Shown: one piece after another, positions 54,911-64,000 of the stretch
Numbering within the stretch: position 1 is the stretch's first letter
Layout: each line of letters starts with the position of its first letter
Assembly: GCA_910591455.2 (NCBI GenBank)
Contig: OU342806.1
Location: 28,521,517 to 28,585,516 of the forward strand
From: Pholis gunnellus
Taxonomy: Eukaryota > Chordata > Actinopteri > Perciformes > Pholidae
Length of the DNA: 64,000 nucleotides
Direction: 5' to 3'
Program-made: the position numbers and the translations under genes
Notes under the pieces: model-generated
Database searches by the model: none
What the model was told of the DNA's origin: nothing
What the model saw: only the letters and a program-made list of their open reading frames with translations

Positions 54911-55487
54911 TCTGACCCATTGTGTGTTTACCTCTGTTCCCCCCCCAATCTCCCCTCCTCATGTGTTCTGTCTTTCCCCTGTTTGTTGTTGTGTGCCATG
55001 TGTCTGTGTTGTCCTCTGCCTGCCTCCAGACACCTCCCATGGCCACATCCTTGATTGGGGCGCAGCTGCAAACAATCCAGTAGATCACCTCCTGCAGCTG
55101 ACACACCAGACCTGGGTTCCACTAATCACATCTCGGCAGTATTTCAACCCTGGTCCTGCAGACCTAGGTTGTCAGTCCGTACCGTCTTCTGCCTCGGTAT
55201 TCCGTTACCGCCATCCGTAAGTTCCCGTTGACGGTTCCTGTACTAATCTCTCTCCTCTGCTACGGCTGTAGAGCGCCTGCCTCCGGTGTCGATCCACGGG
55301 AATCACACCGTCGATCTGCCTGCCCTCCAGTGTCGGACCACGGGTACCACACCGTCGATCCGGCCTGCCTCCTGTGTCGGACCACGGGCTCCACACAGCC
55401 ATTCCTGTCCTTTGTCCGGTAAAAATAAAATCCGTTGTATCGGATTCTGTCTCCTGTGGTTGCTGTTGATCCTGAACTCCCGTGACA
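54911..55487 (+). repeat. 5' LTR and leader of gypsy element 2
   Basis: C/T-rich sequence ends CCCGTGACA immediately before GAACGGACTGACC and the Gag start MDPA, the usual layout of this fish gypsy family. It contains three tandem units of about 44 bp at 55277-55400 (GCCTGCCTCC, GTGTCGGACCACGGG). The start is approximate. Confidence 0.7.
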
Positions 55488-55503
55488 GAACGGACTGACC
55501 AAG

Positions 55504-56330
55504 ATGGATCCAGCTACCACAGAAGCAGCTACGCTGGCCGGCCATAGCACTCAGCTTGAGGAACACAAGCAGATGCTCAAGGAAATGATTAAGTCCCAGA
55601 GATCCATCGCATCTGAGGTTTCCCAGATTGGCTGCATCGTGCAGGAGCTAGCTCGGACAGTGCAGTCTCCACCTGCTCCAGCACTGGTCCTATCCTCTCC
55701 AGTCCTCACCCCGCCGGTTCGGGAACCCCCCGTACCACTCCGGATCCCTATGACGGAACGCTGGGGAAGTGCCGGGGTTTCCTGTTTCAATGCCGACAGA
55801 TATTTGACTTTCAGCCTCAGACTTTCGCCTCGGACAGGTCCAAGGTTTCCTACGTGGTCAGATTACTGCGGGAAGGGCTTTGGACTGGGCCCTGAATACG
55901 TTGAGTATCGATCGGCCTAATTCCGTGTTTTATGTGGACTTTGTGGAGGATCTGAGGAAGGTTTTTGACCACCCGGTGGACTCTGATAATGCGGCTCGCC
56001 TAAGACAAGGCCAAGCGAGTGTAGCGGAACACTGTGGATTTCCGCATTATCGCTGCCGAGTCCGGGTGGGGAGAGACGGTGCTCAGGGGAGTGTTTCTTC
56101 ACGGACTATCGGAAGCTATTAAGCATGAACTGGCCTCCTGTGATAAGGTCGGTTCATTAGATGAGCTGATCAAGCCCACGATTGGGCTGGATAATCGAAT
56201 GCAGGAGAGGCGACGTGAGAGAAACTACAGATCCAAGGGGCATCACCCGTTACGTCATCCTCTTCCAGCTTCCGCCCTCGTGCTTCCGCTTCAGCCTTTC
56301 TGGTCGAGCGGACAAAGCCTTGAGCTCCAA
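55504..56330 (+). pseudogene. gypsy element 2: gag remnant
   Basis: The Gag N-terminus reads MDPATTEAATLAGHSTQLEE, with a coiled-coil-like stretch (HKQMLKEMIKSQRSIASEV). A frameshift then leads to the Gag core in other frames (FVEDLRKVFDHPVDSDNAAR, AAESGWGETVLRGVFLHGL, LDNRMQERRRERN). Protease, reverse transcriptase and RNase H are absent. Sequence passes directly into integrase near 56320, so a large internal deletion fused gag to int. Confidence 0.88.
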
Positions 56331-56402
56331 GTCCGGCCCCCTCTTTCACCTCATTCGTCCCTGGTCCCATATTGCCCTCGACTTTGTCACACGTCTGCCG
56401 CC

Positions 56403-56909
56403 TGTAATGGTAAAATATATTCTAGTATATTGGGATGTTTTGGAAGATGGGTGTTCTACTGAGGGGAAGGTACGAGATGCAGATAAACACTGCATTCCTA
56501 CAGAGGTGAATCAGGTCATAAAACCTAGGTCCTGTTTTCCAGTGTTGATGTTTACATGAACACTAAAAGGAGAAACAGGGAACCATTGTTTCCTGTTTCT
56601 GCATGAACTGACCCCCAGTTGATCGCACCTGGAGATAACAGATAAGGAGCAGAAACAAATCTACCCATGTCCAGAGACCCTATACTCCCCTCTTTTCACG
56701 AGGTAACTGGAGGCGTGACCTTTTGTATGCATAAAACATGATGTGCCTTGTATTTCTTTGACAGTGGTTTGCACAGTTCACTGAGATACGTGTCTGTGTG
56801 TCCACTCTCCTGCTTGCAAGCATTAAATTGACACTACTTTGAGCATTTATCAGACTCTGTTTATTTAATCAACTCTTATCCCGCATCTACATAGAAATAT
56901 TCCACAACA
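56403..56909 (+). repeat. 5' LTR of young element
   Basis: TGTAATGG to CCACAACA, 507 bp. It contains GCATAAAA as a TATA-like box and ATTAAA near its end. Confidence 0.95.
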
Positions 56910-56912
56910 ACT

Positions 56913-56930
56913 TGGTGTCAGAAGTGGGAT
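56913..56930 (+). promoter_or_regulatory. Primer-binding site, tRNA-Leu type
   Basis: TGGTGTCAGAAGTGGGAT starts three bases after the LTR. It is complementary to the 3' end of vertebrate tRNA-Leu(CAA), as I recall that sequence. Confidence 0.8.
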
Positions 56931-57564
56931 ACGCTGACCGTCCGCCAGGCTCCAGGAGACCGTCCGGAGAACGGCCGTTCCGGGATCTAACAAACAGTTG
57001 ATCTCGTCTCATACCTCTTTAGACCAGAGAGAGAGAACCGGCGCATCCCAGGAGACCTGGTTGACGTCACGCGTATCCAACGAAAAAGAATTTAATTTCT
57101 ACAAAGATCGGGTAAGACGTTTTTAATTCCAGTAAAATAGTAAAAAGTAAATACGTAAGACGTATAGTACGGAACAGATGAATGCTCAGGTAGTGTGTCT
57201 TATTTGTGGTGTACAATTGTGTTTGACCATTGTTCTAATAGTGTTACAGTTGTTTCTGTATTTCTGAAGCATCGTCTCTCACATTTCGTAGAAAATAGGA
57301 TTGTGGAAAACACGATAACAGATTTTGACTCAAAAGAGAAACATTTTGAGATCGTGACACAGATCGCTTGACTACTAATAGGTTTGAAGTAAGAATCGTC
57401 AATTACATTTATCCAAGCGTGAGTCTGACACTTTCTTGGACAAGAATCGTGATAAAGTAATAATAATACGTGAACTTTGAATAAGGTTTTTGCAACGTTT
57501 TTCCTTTGGTAAAGAAACTACGCCTTACGGTGACGACTGTATTGAAATAAACCACGCCTGAATA

Positions 57565-57762
57565 ATGGGTGGAAATGACAGTAAATGTGAGGAGCCTGCG
57601 GGTCCATTAGTCGAGACGATGAAGCTGAAGTATGGCGAAAATAGTGTGGCATGTTTGGGTTACTGGTCAAGGGATTTTGGGTTCCCTGAAAATGGGTCAT
57701 TTAGTCCCGCTAAATTGAAGATGTTACGGAGTGAAAAAAAAAAAATAAATAAAGAAAAGTAA
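57565..57762 (+). pseudogene. Truncated Gag (matrix) start of young element
   Basis: The frame starts M-G-G-N, an N-myristoylation signal typical of retroviral Gag. It continues with ACLGYWSRDFGFPENGSF and stops after 65 codons in an A-rich run (57727-57775) that looks like an indel hotspot. No Gag core follows in any frame. Confidence 0.65.
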
Positions 57763-57775
57763 AAAGAATATCAAA

Positions 57776-60700
57776 GTCACAGAATTAGAAAAATAGAGAA
57801 AAACCAGAAATGTCTGGTTCAATGGGAAAAGGAATGTGAATGTGGAATGACATGATATTAGACCTCGAACACGGACTGGACGAGTTTGTTGACACTAGAT
57901 ACCTTCTGGGCCCAAAGACGAACAGGTAAACAGAACCTTTTTAATAAAATCTGTGTAGTTAGTTTATAGGAAAACTTAGTGAAGGTATCGAGTGGTCAGC
58001 ATCTCTGAAAGCCTGGGAAAGAGGGAGAGACCGCAGCAAACTGGTAACGTAAGGTGTGAATGAATTGTTTGAAGCTGAGAGCTAAAGGCCTGCTCCAGTG
58101 CTTACCTTAAATAAATAGATAAAAGAGATTATTAAGAAAATATCGGGTACGGCCCGAACTAGTTTATATTTGGAATAATTGGTGTAAGTTTGAAGACGTC
58201 GGATAAATGTTGTGTGAGGAGAGACAATGGTCTGTGCGTGAAAAAGTGTGAGCAGTGTGAAAAGTGGTTAAAAGAGGAAACACTGTTTGGAATGTAAGGA
58301 ATGTGTTACCACAGTGATGAATGACTGCAGAGAAAAGACAAACTTCTTTCCTCAATGTATCTTGTTTTGGGTATTACACTTTTAAACATCCGGTGAGATA
58401 CTGAAATTTGGAAAATTGACTCTGATAAAAAATGGGTTTTGTTTCTTTTGGGTTTTGTTTATTTTGAGTTTTGGTTTTTGATTTTGTTTGTTTGTTTGTT
58501 TGTTTTTTTAGTTAAATTGGGATTTAAAAGTGCACTGAATAGGGACAGAATATTTTTGGTAATATTCATAATAATGTTTTGATAATCAGACAAATAATTG
58601 GAAGGATGGATCAAATTGGGGTTCCTTGAAAAGGCAGTTTTTGCCTAAGAAAAATTAGATCAACTTGGAGTGTGCTTGGAGCAGAGAAAAAGGTGAAGCA
58701 GATAGAAGTAAATTGATGTCCAAGAGGGAAAGAAAGAAATGTAAACCGTTTAAAGCAGACTGGAAAGCATAGGTGGAGAGAGACGAATGCAGTGGTGAGA
58801 CAAACACACACACACACACACACAGAAATCTAAGAATTGGATTGTCATTTTTTAATTTTATCACAACATTGTAGCCAACTACAGATGAGTGAAGATGTAT
58901 TCTAACATTTACTGCTGAACTTTGGGTAGTTTTTGTTTTGTTTGTTTGTTTTTAGTCGAGGTACATGGTCGAGTGAATCCTGATCTGGGACTCCACTTCG
59001 CTGCCGTATGCTCCCCACCCACAAGCAACATGAACGACACCACTCAACATGCCAAGGAGGATGAAGATGAACGAGACTCATTCAAGATCTACAGTGTCAG
59101 CCCTGACTGAAGGCTTTCCGCCATCCATGAGCCTGGAAAACATCACACAGGAGAATTGTGTGACATGGACAGAGAAGTTTTATCAGCACAGATGCAAGGA
59201 TGCTCAGCTGATAAGGTGAGAGGCCATGAGAGGAAGCTGGAAGATGGAGACTCTGAGACTTTGACACACACCAACTGAAGACTTTGGGTGCCATAAAAGT
59301 GGCAGCTTGAACATCAAAGAAGAGGCTGCTCATCCTCCATGAACAAGGAGTGAGGAAAGGATCGACAATCAGCAATCAGACTGGGGGGGTGCAGCAGGCA
59401 AGCGGAGTGGACCCCTAGTGATGGTGATGCACGCAATACAACACAGAGGGTGAGTTAACTTTAGATTCTTAAATGACAAACTCGTACATTTAATACACTC
59501 ATTAGAAACTAGACAAACACTCACATCAGATGTATTCGAATGAAATTGAAGGATTTGGAAAGGTAAAACAAGTCATGTTAACTATTAAGGTATAGATGTG
59601 TAGAATGTCACATCCAGGCTGATTCACTTCACTGCACAGCACATATGTTATGTGAACTAGAGGAAGTTTAGAAGAAGTATGACTTAGAGAAGTGGAAAGG
59701 TTATGTTATAATGGTTATAATGAGTTTATTGGATGAAAAGTACTGCTGCTGTCTGTTTCTCTGTCTCCCACACAATCTGAGTTGTAAGAGGGGGAGATGT
59801 TCTGTCACGAGGCCGAGGAATGCTGTGATGTCTGACCTGCAGCAAGTCAGACTCAATACACTGACTGCAGAAGCACAGACGATCCTGATAAACTACAGTA
59901 ATAAAGATGGAGAGATGCATAACAGATTTGTTTCTCTTGAACAGGAATTTCTACAGCTGATGCCTGTAGAATTGTGCCTTAAGTGTGCCTGCAGAAACAC
60001 TCCTTACTTGTGATACTCAATTATTATGAAATTATGAATGAATAAGCCTAGACAATTGACTTGATCGCTTCCATTGTTACGCTAAATTAGTTTACAGCAG
60101 AGATAGCGTGCCAAAGGGGGGATAATGTAATGTCATTTTGGAATTTTGTCTGTCATTTTTGATTTTGTTGTAAAGATAGATCCACATTTTGTATTTGGTA
60201 ACGTCATGAAAAATCGCAACCTTTGAATTAAAAGATTAGGGCCAAAATCCAAGTCTTCTAACTCAGTCATAGGACTTTAGGAATATAGAAGATAGGACAT
60301 GGAAGGAGATTGAATCTTATACTTTTACTTTGGTAACTGTACTATGCAGGTTATAGTTTTGATGTATCGCTAAATTGACACGAGTGAAAAGCAAATTCAC
60401 CAACGTTGGATGACGATGAAACACCTGGAACTATGTGGCCTTAGAGGCACGATGTGTTGTCTATTGTTTTTACCATGTCAATTCTAACACCTATTCTGCT
60501 TACACATCATGATGACAACTATGTGTAAAGAATGATCCTTTTCCCTACACAGCTTGTACTTATTTTAGAAATGCTACACGAGAACTGTTAGAAATGCTTT
60601 TGAATGTATTAGCCTGAAGAATTGTTAATGCAGATGTTCAAGTGGATTCCTGCAGAGATTGATTGACAGTTATTGAAACAGATATACAGGGCAACCAGTT

Positions 60701-61755
60701 ATGAGTAGATGATGCATTGATGGATACAACTGTTTAATATTCTCACTGTGAACAGTGAGAAAGGGGGGAATTGTGAGGAATTTAAGTTTTAAAGCGCTCC
60801 TAGCATGGAAATGATGTGTTACAATATGTTTACTTGTAGAAGGTTTAAACTAAAAGGAGTTACTGAATGTATTGTGCACTGTGAGAGAAACCAGAGAATT
60901 AATGACACCGCCATAAAGTAATACAAATCAATGAGAGGGGGATGTATGCAGACCATGGAGTCCTCTACAGAGAGTAGGAGGACACAAGTTTTTTTTCTGT
61001 ATAAGATCTCTGTTTGCATTAATGGTTATTTTTTCTTTTTGTATTATGGGAGATTGAAGCAGCACGTAAATACTATGCCAGTAACATCACTCTGTCCGAT
61101 TCCATCGACGTGACGGACACAGACGACATCACCCCACGACTCTAGTCGACATAGACGCAGCATTGTTGGAAACACAACAATTGTGGTTATCTGACGGACA
61201 CACATTTTTTTCATCCAATATGTGGTGACGCTATGCAAAGCATGTTGCAAATGCAGGGAATTACTCAAATTGCTATGTATGCTCTAGAATGACGCTGAGT
61301 ATGCATCGACGTAGTTAGCAGTTAAAGGTATTCACGAAGAATTGACATCAATGCGTCTAATGATTATGCAGCAGAGATGACTTCGATTACATGGAAGGTA
61401 CTTCATCAGACTCAAACTAAAACTCAGACTCAGACTCTAACTCGAAAACAGAATGAGATGACGATGGTGTAAAACGTGTTTATTGTTTGTTTTGTATCAT
61501 TTTTTATGTGTGTTCTAATAATGGGGGTTATACACATCCACAACAACAGTTGTGTTCGATATTTTAAAGCCATACACATATCTAGTTTGCTACATCACAG
61601 ATGATCTTTTATCTCACAAAAACACCTTTTTTCAGATGTCTCACATGATGATGTTTGAAACTATGTTTTGGGATAATACATTTGATGTTTTTGAAATGTC
61701 CTTGAGATATATTTTTGTAATATTGTGTGATTATAATGTAATCAAAAGAGTGGAA
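57776..61755 (+). other. Interior of young element, no recognised coding domains
   Basis: Only short frames occur, such as 59711-60013 (LNTLTAEAQTILINYS), with no recognised domain. A purine run and an LTR-like start occur at 60757-60786. A (CA)n tract lies at 58801-58824. (TTTG)n occurs near 58470-58505. Confidence 0.5.
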
Positions 61756-62264
61756 TGTAATGGTAAAATATATTCTAGTATATTGGGATGTTTTGGAAGA
61801 TGGGTGTTCTACTGAGGGGAAGGTACGAGATGCAGATAAACACTGCATTCCTACAGAGGTGAATCAGGTCATAAAACGTAGGTCCTGTTTTCCAGTGTTG
61901 ATGTTTACATGAACACTAAAAGGAGAAACAGGGAACCATTGTTTCCTGTTTCTGCATGAACTGACCCCCAGTTGATCGCACCTGGAGATAACAGATAAGG
62001 AGCAGAAACAAATCAACCCATGTCCAGAGACCCTATACTCCCCTCTTTTTACGAGGTAACTGGAGGCGTGACCTTTTGTATGCATAAAACATGATGTGCC
62101 TTGTATTTCTTTGACAGTGGTTTGCACAGTTCACTGAGATACGTGTCTGTGTGTCCACTCTCCTGCTTGCAAGCATTAAATTGACACACTACTTTGAGCA
62201 TTTATCAGACTCTGTTTATTTAATCAACTCTTATCCCGCATCTACATAGAAATATTCCACAACA
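61756..62264 (+). repeat. 3' LTR of young element
   Basis: 509 bp, over 99% identical to 56403-56909. The length difference is one extra AC in TTGACACACTAC. Confidence 0.95.
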
Positions 62265-63020
62265 CGCCTTCTCAAGGTAACACAGTCATCGTTACGGTGG
62301 TTGACCGCTTCTCCAAGGCGGCTCATTTCAACGCACTGCCCAAGCTTCCTTCAGCTCTGGAGACCGCTGACATTATGGTCAGCCAGGTGTTCCGTTTACA
62401 TGGGATTCCAGTGGACATTGTTTCAGACCGCGGACCGCAGTTCATATCTCAGGTCTGGAGAGCCTTCGGTCGGGCTCTTGGCGCGACTATCAGTCTGTCC
62501 TCCGGCTTCCACCCCCAATCTAACGGGCAGACGGGGAGACTCAACCAGGAGCTCGAGATGCGTGGCAGCATCGAACCCTTCCACCTGGAGCACTCATCTG
62601 TCCTGGGTGGAATATGCTCACAACTCCCATACCTCATCTGCTACAGGTCACTCGCCATTCAAGGTCTCCCTGGGATACCAGCCGCCTCTGTTCCCGGCCC
62701 AGGAGGCTGAGATAGCCGTTCCCTCAGTTCAACACCTCCGCCATTGTAGGAGGGTGTGGAAGGAGACCCGGTCTGCTCTTCTCCGTACAGCGGAACAAAA
62801 TAAACGCTAGGCGGATCGCCGCCGCATCCCTGCTCCGCAGTAGCAAGTCGGTCAAAAGGTCTGGCTCGCCGCCAAGGATATCCCTTGAAAGACTGAATCC
62901 CGTAAGATGTCCACCCGGTTCATCGGCCCGTTTGAGATCTGGGCCATTATCAACCCCTCCTCAGTCCGTCTGAAACTTCCCTCATCCATGAGGGTCCACC
63001 CGACTTTTCACATGTCACAA
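62265..63020 (+). pseudogene. gypsy element 2: integrase C-terminal half
   Basis: It continues the integrase begun at about 56320-56402 (RPWSHIALDFVTRLPP) on the other side of the inserted element. The core reads VDRFSKAAHF, DIVSDRGPQFISQVWRAF and GFHPQSNGQT, with the second Asp and the following region intact. A frameshift after about 62550 moves the reading to the next frame (STHLSWVEYAHNSHTSSATG, GYQPPLFPAQ). The end reads HPTFHMSQIKPV near 63000-63030. No 3' LTR was recognised. Confidence 0.9.
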
Positions 63021-63109
63021 ATCAAGCCAGTATCCACTAGTGCCCTGAGACATGAAATTAATGCGACATGAATTCATACAGAAGGAGATGAAGAAGAGGA
63101 TAGAGGAGC

Positions 63110-63370
63110 TCAATGTATCCTAGGAAGTCCCCCGGTAGTCTAGGCCTATACCAGCTTATCTAGGGGCTGATCCAAGGCAAACCTGAGCCAACCCTAACTA
63201 TAAGCACTATCAAAAAGGACAGTCATAAGCCTACTCTTAAATGTGGTGAGTGTGTCTGCCCCCCGGACTGAAATGGGAAGCTGGTTCCACAAAAGAGGAG
63301 CTTGATAACTGTAGGCTCTGGCTCCCATCCTACTTTTTAAGACTAGGAACCGCAACCACTGTTAACTCTA
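63110..63370 (-). repeat. L2/Rex-like LINE fragment
   Basis: AGTCTAGGCCTATACCAGC, CTATAAGCACTATC and GGAGCTTGATAACTGTAGGC are widespread in fish and belong to the same repeat family as 26500-27330. Confidence 0.65.
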
Positions 63371-64000
63371 TCAGTATCAGGGTCCTCTGTTTGGGTTCAC
63401 CCTTGCAATACCACAGCACAAACATGTAACATTGGTCAAACTTCTTTTCTTTAAAAAAAAAGTGTATTCATCAAAACCATTCAGGACAATGTATATGAAC
63501 CCACTAAAATCGTATTCCGGTATTAATGGTATTCATTAACATCTTGCTAATTAAACTAATTAAATCAGACTTTTTTCTATTACATTTTTTTGTTTTTTGT
63601 CATAATAATACTAAACTTATTTATATAGCACTTTACAAAAACAGTAAATAGAAAACAAAAACAATAACAGAATAATATACAATCAACAGAGGTGTCAAAA
63701 TGTTTACGGTGGGATAAATAAAGTAAAGACTCCATCCATCCATCTGTGGTGGAAGGTAAGTTATTGATTTGAATTGAGTTTTACTGATTGCTGTCTGAAC
63801 TGGTTCAGTCCAGTGGAGGGCAGTAGGGTACTACAAAACAGAGACCTAAAGATACAGTATACCACGCCTTGGTATTATATTCTACCGCTCTCTCAGGAAA
63901 TGTCTCTCTCTCTCTCTCTCACTTTCAAAGTCAGCAAAGGTAATTACAATCTCTTTTTTTATCTGTGATTTTCTGAAAAAAAGGCAATTATTTCTCTCTG
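63371..64000. other. Right edge of window, no gene
   Basis: AT-rich DNA with a (CT)n run at 63902-63921. Nothing else was recognised. Confidence 0.5.

Larger units (their letters stand above)
56403..62264 (+). mobile_element. Young endogenous-retrovirus-like LTR element inserted in gypsy integrase
   Basis: Direct LTRs 56403-56909 and 61756-62264 enclose about 4.85 kb. The whole is flanked by CGCC at 56399-56402 and 62265-62268. Removing it restores the gypsy integrase frame (RLPPSQGNTVI). The LTRs differ by three substitutions and one 2-bp indel. A primer-binding site and a short purine run before the 3' LTR (AAAAGAGTGGAA) are present. The interior has only a truncated Gag start and no protease, RT, integrase or envelope domain that I recognise. 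It therefore moved with borrowed proteins or lost its coding part. Confidence 0.93.

Noticed and set aside
54911..55500. Open frames in both strands of the gypsy LTR
   Set aside because: They arise from the 44-bp tandem units and GC-rich LTR sequence, with no domain present.
59711..60013. 100-codon frame in the young LTR element as an envelope gene
   Set aside because: No signal peptide plus transmembrane pair, fusion peptide or disulphide motif can be seen, so there is too little to name it.
62297..62810. Integrase-like frames as a host gene
   Set aside because: They are the two frames of one frameshifted gypsy integrase, continuous with 56320-56402 across the young insertion.

Overview
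The window is nuclear genomic DNA from a bony fish, probably a percomorph teleost. This is inferred from two vertebrate genes with vertebrate exon layout, together with dense transposon families typical of fish (Ty3/gypsy, L2/Rex-like LINEs, hAT, PIF/Harbinger, Tc1, an endogenous-retrovirus-like element, CA microsatellites). Most of the sequence is intron or intergenic.

Two protein genes, both on the minus strand, are complete. kctd1 occupies 5269-25066 in five coding exons. Exons 2-5 encode the BTB/KCTD transcriptional repressor. The 1.6-kb first exon encodes an extra N-terminal domain descended from a Crypton tyrosine recombinase. aqp4 (the aquaporin-4 water channel) occupies 44897-48956 in four coding exons, with a likely 5' non-coding exon and TATA box near 50.5 kb. 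Its stop codon sits in a TGA-CTA-G readthrough context, followed by an open 24-codon extension resembling mammalian AQP4ex. The kctd1-aqp4 order and shared orientation match the human 18q11 neighbourhood. A 7SL (SRP) RNA locus lies between them on the minus strand at 42027-42291. It keeps the upstream CRE/ATF site expected of a real 7SL promoter but has two internal deletions.

Layout: 1-1340, gypsy remnant running off the left edge; 2.7-4.7 kb, a fold-back element and relatives; 5.3-25.1 kb, kctd1, whose introns hold a LINE split by a solo LTR, a second solo LTR, a LINE tail and two hAT elements; 25-31.6 kb, LINE, Tc1 and dispersed repeats; 31.7-33.6 kb, a second copy of the 1.9-kb hAT in inverse orientation; 33.6-40.3 kb, intergenic with a possible conserved element and a duplicated GA-rich repeat; 40.3-41.9 kb, a decayed Harbinger; 42.0-42.3 kb, 7SL; 44.8-50.6 kb, aqp4 with a chimeric Tc1 in intron 1; 51.3-54.3 kb, a minisatellite hit by a small hAT, a SINE-like repeat and a retroposed 3' end; 54.9-63.0 kb, an internally deleted gypsy element into whose integrase a very young LTR element inserted (56403-62264, 4-bp target duplication CGCC, LTRs over 99% identical).

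The most useful points for follow-up are the conserved aqp4 readthrough extension, the Crypton-derived kctd1 exon lacking a key catalytic position, the 7SL locus with intact promoter but damaged body, and the young non-autonomous retrovirus-like element.
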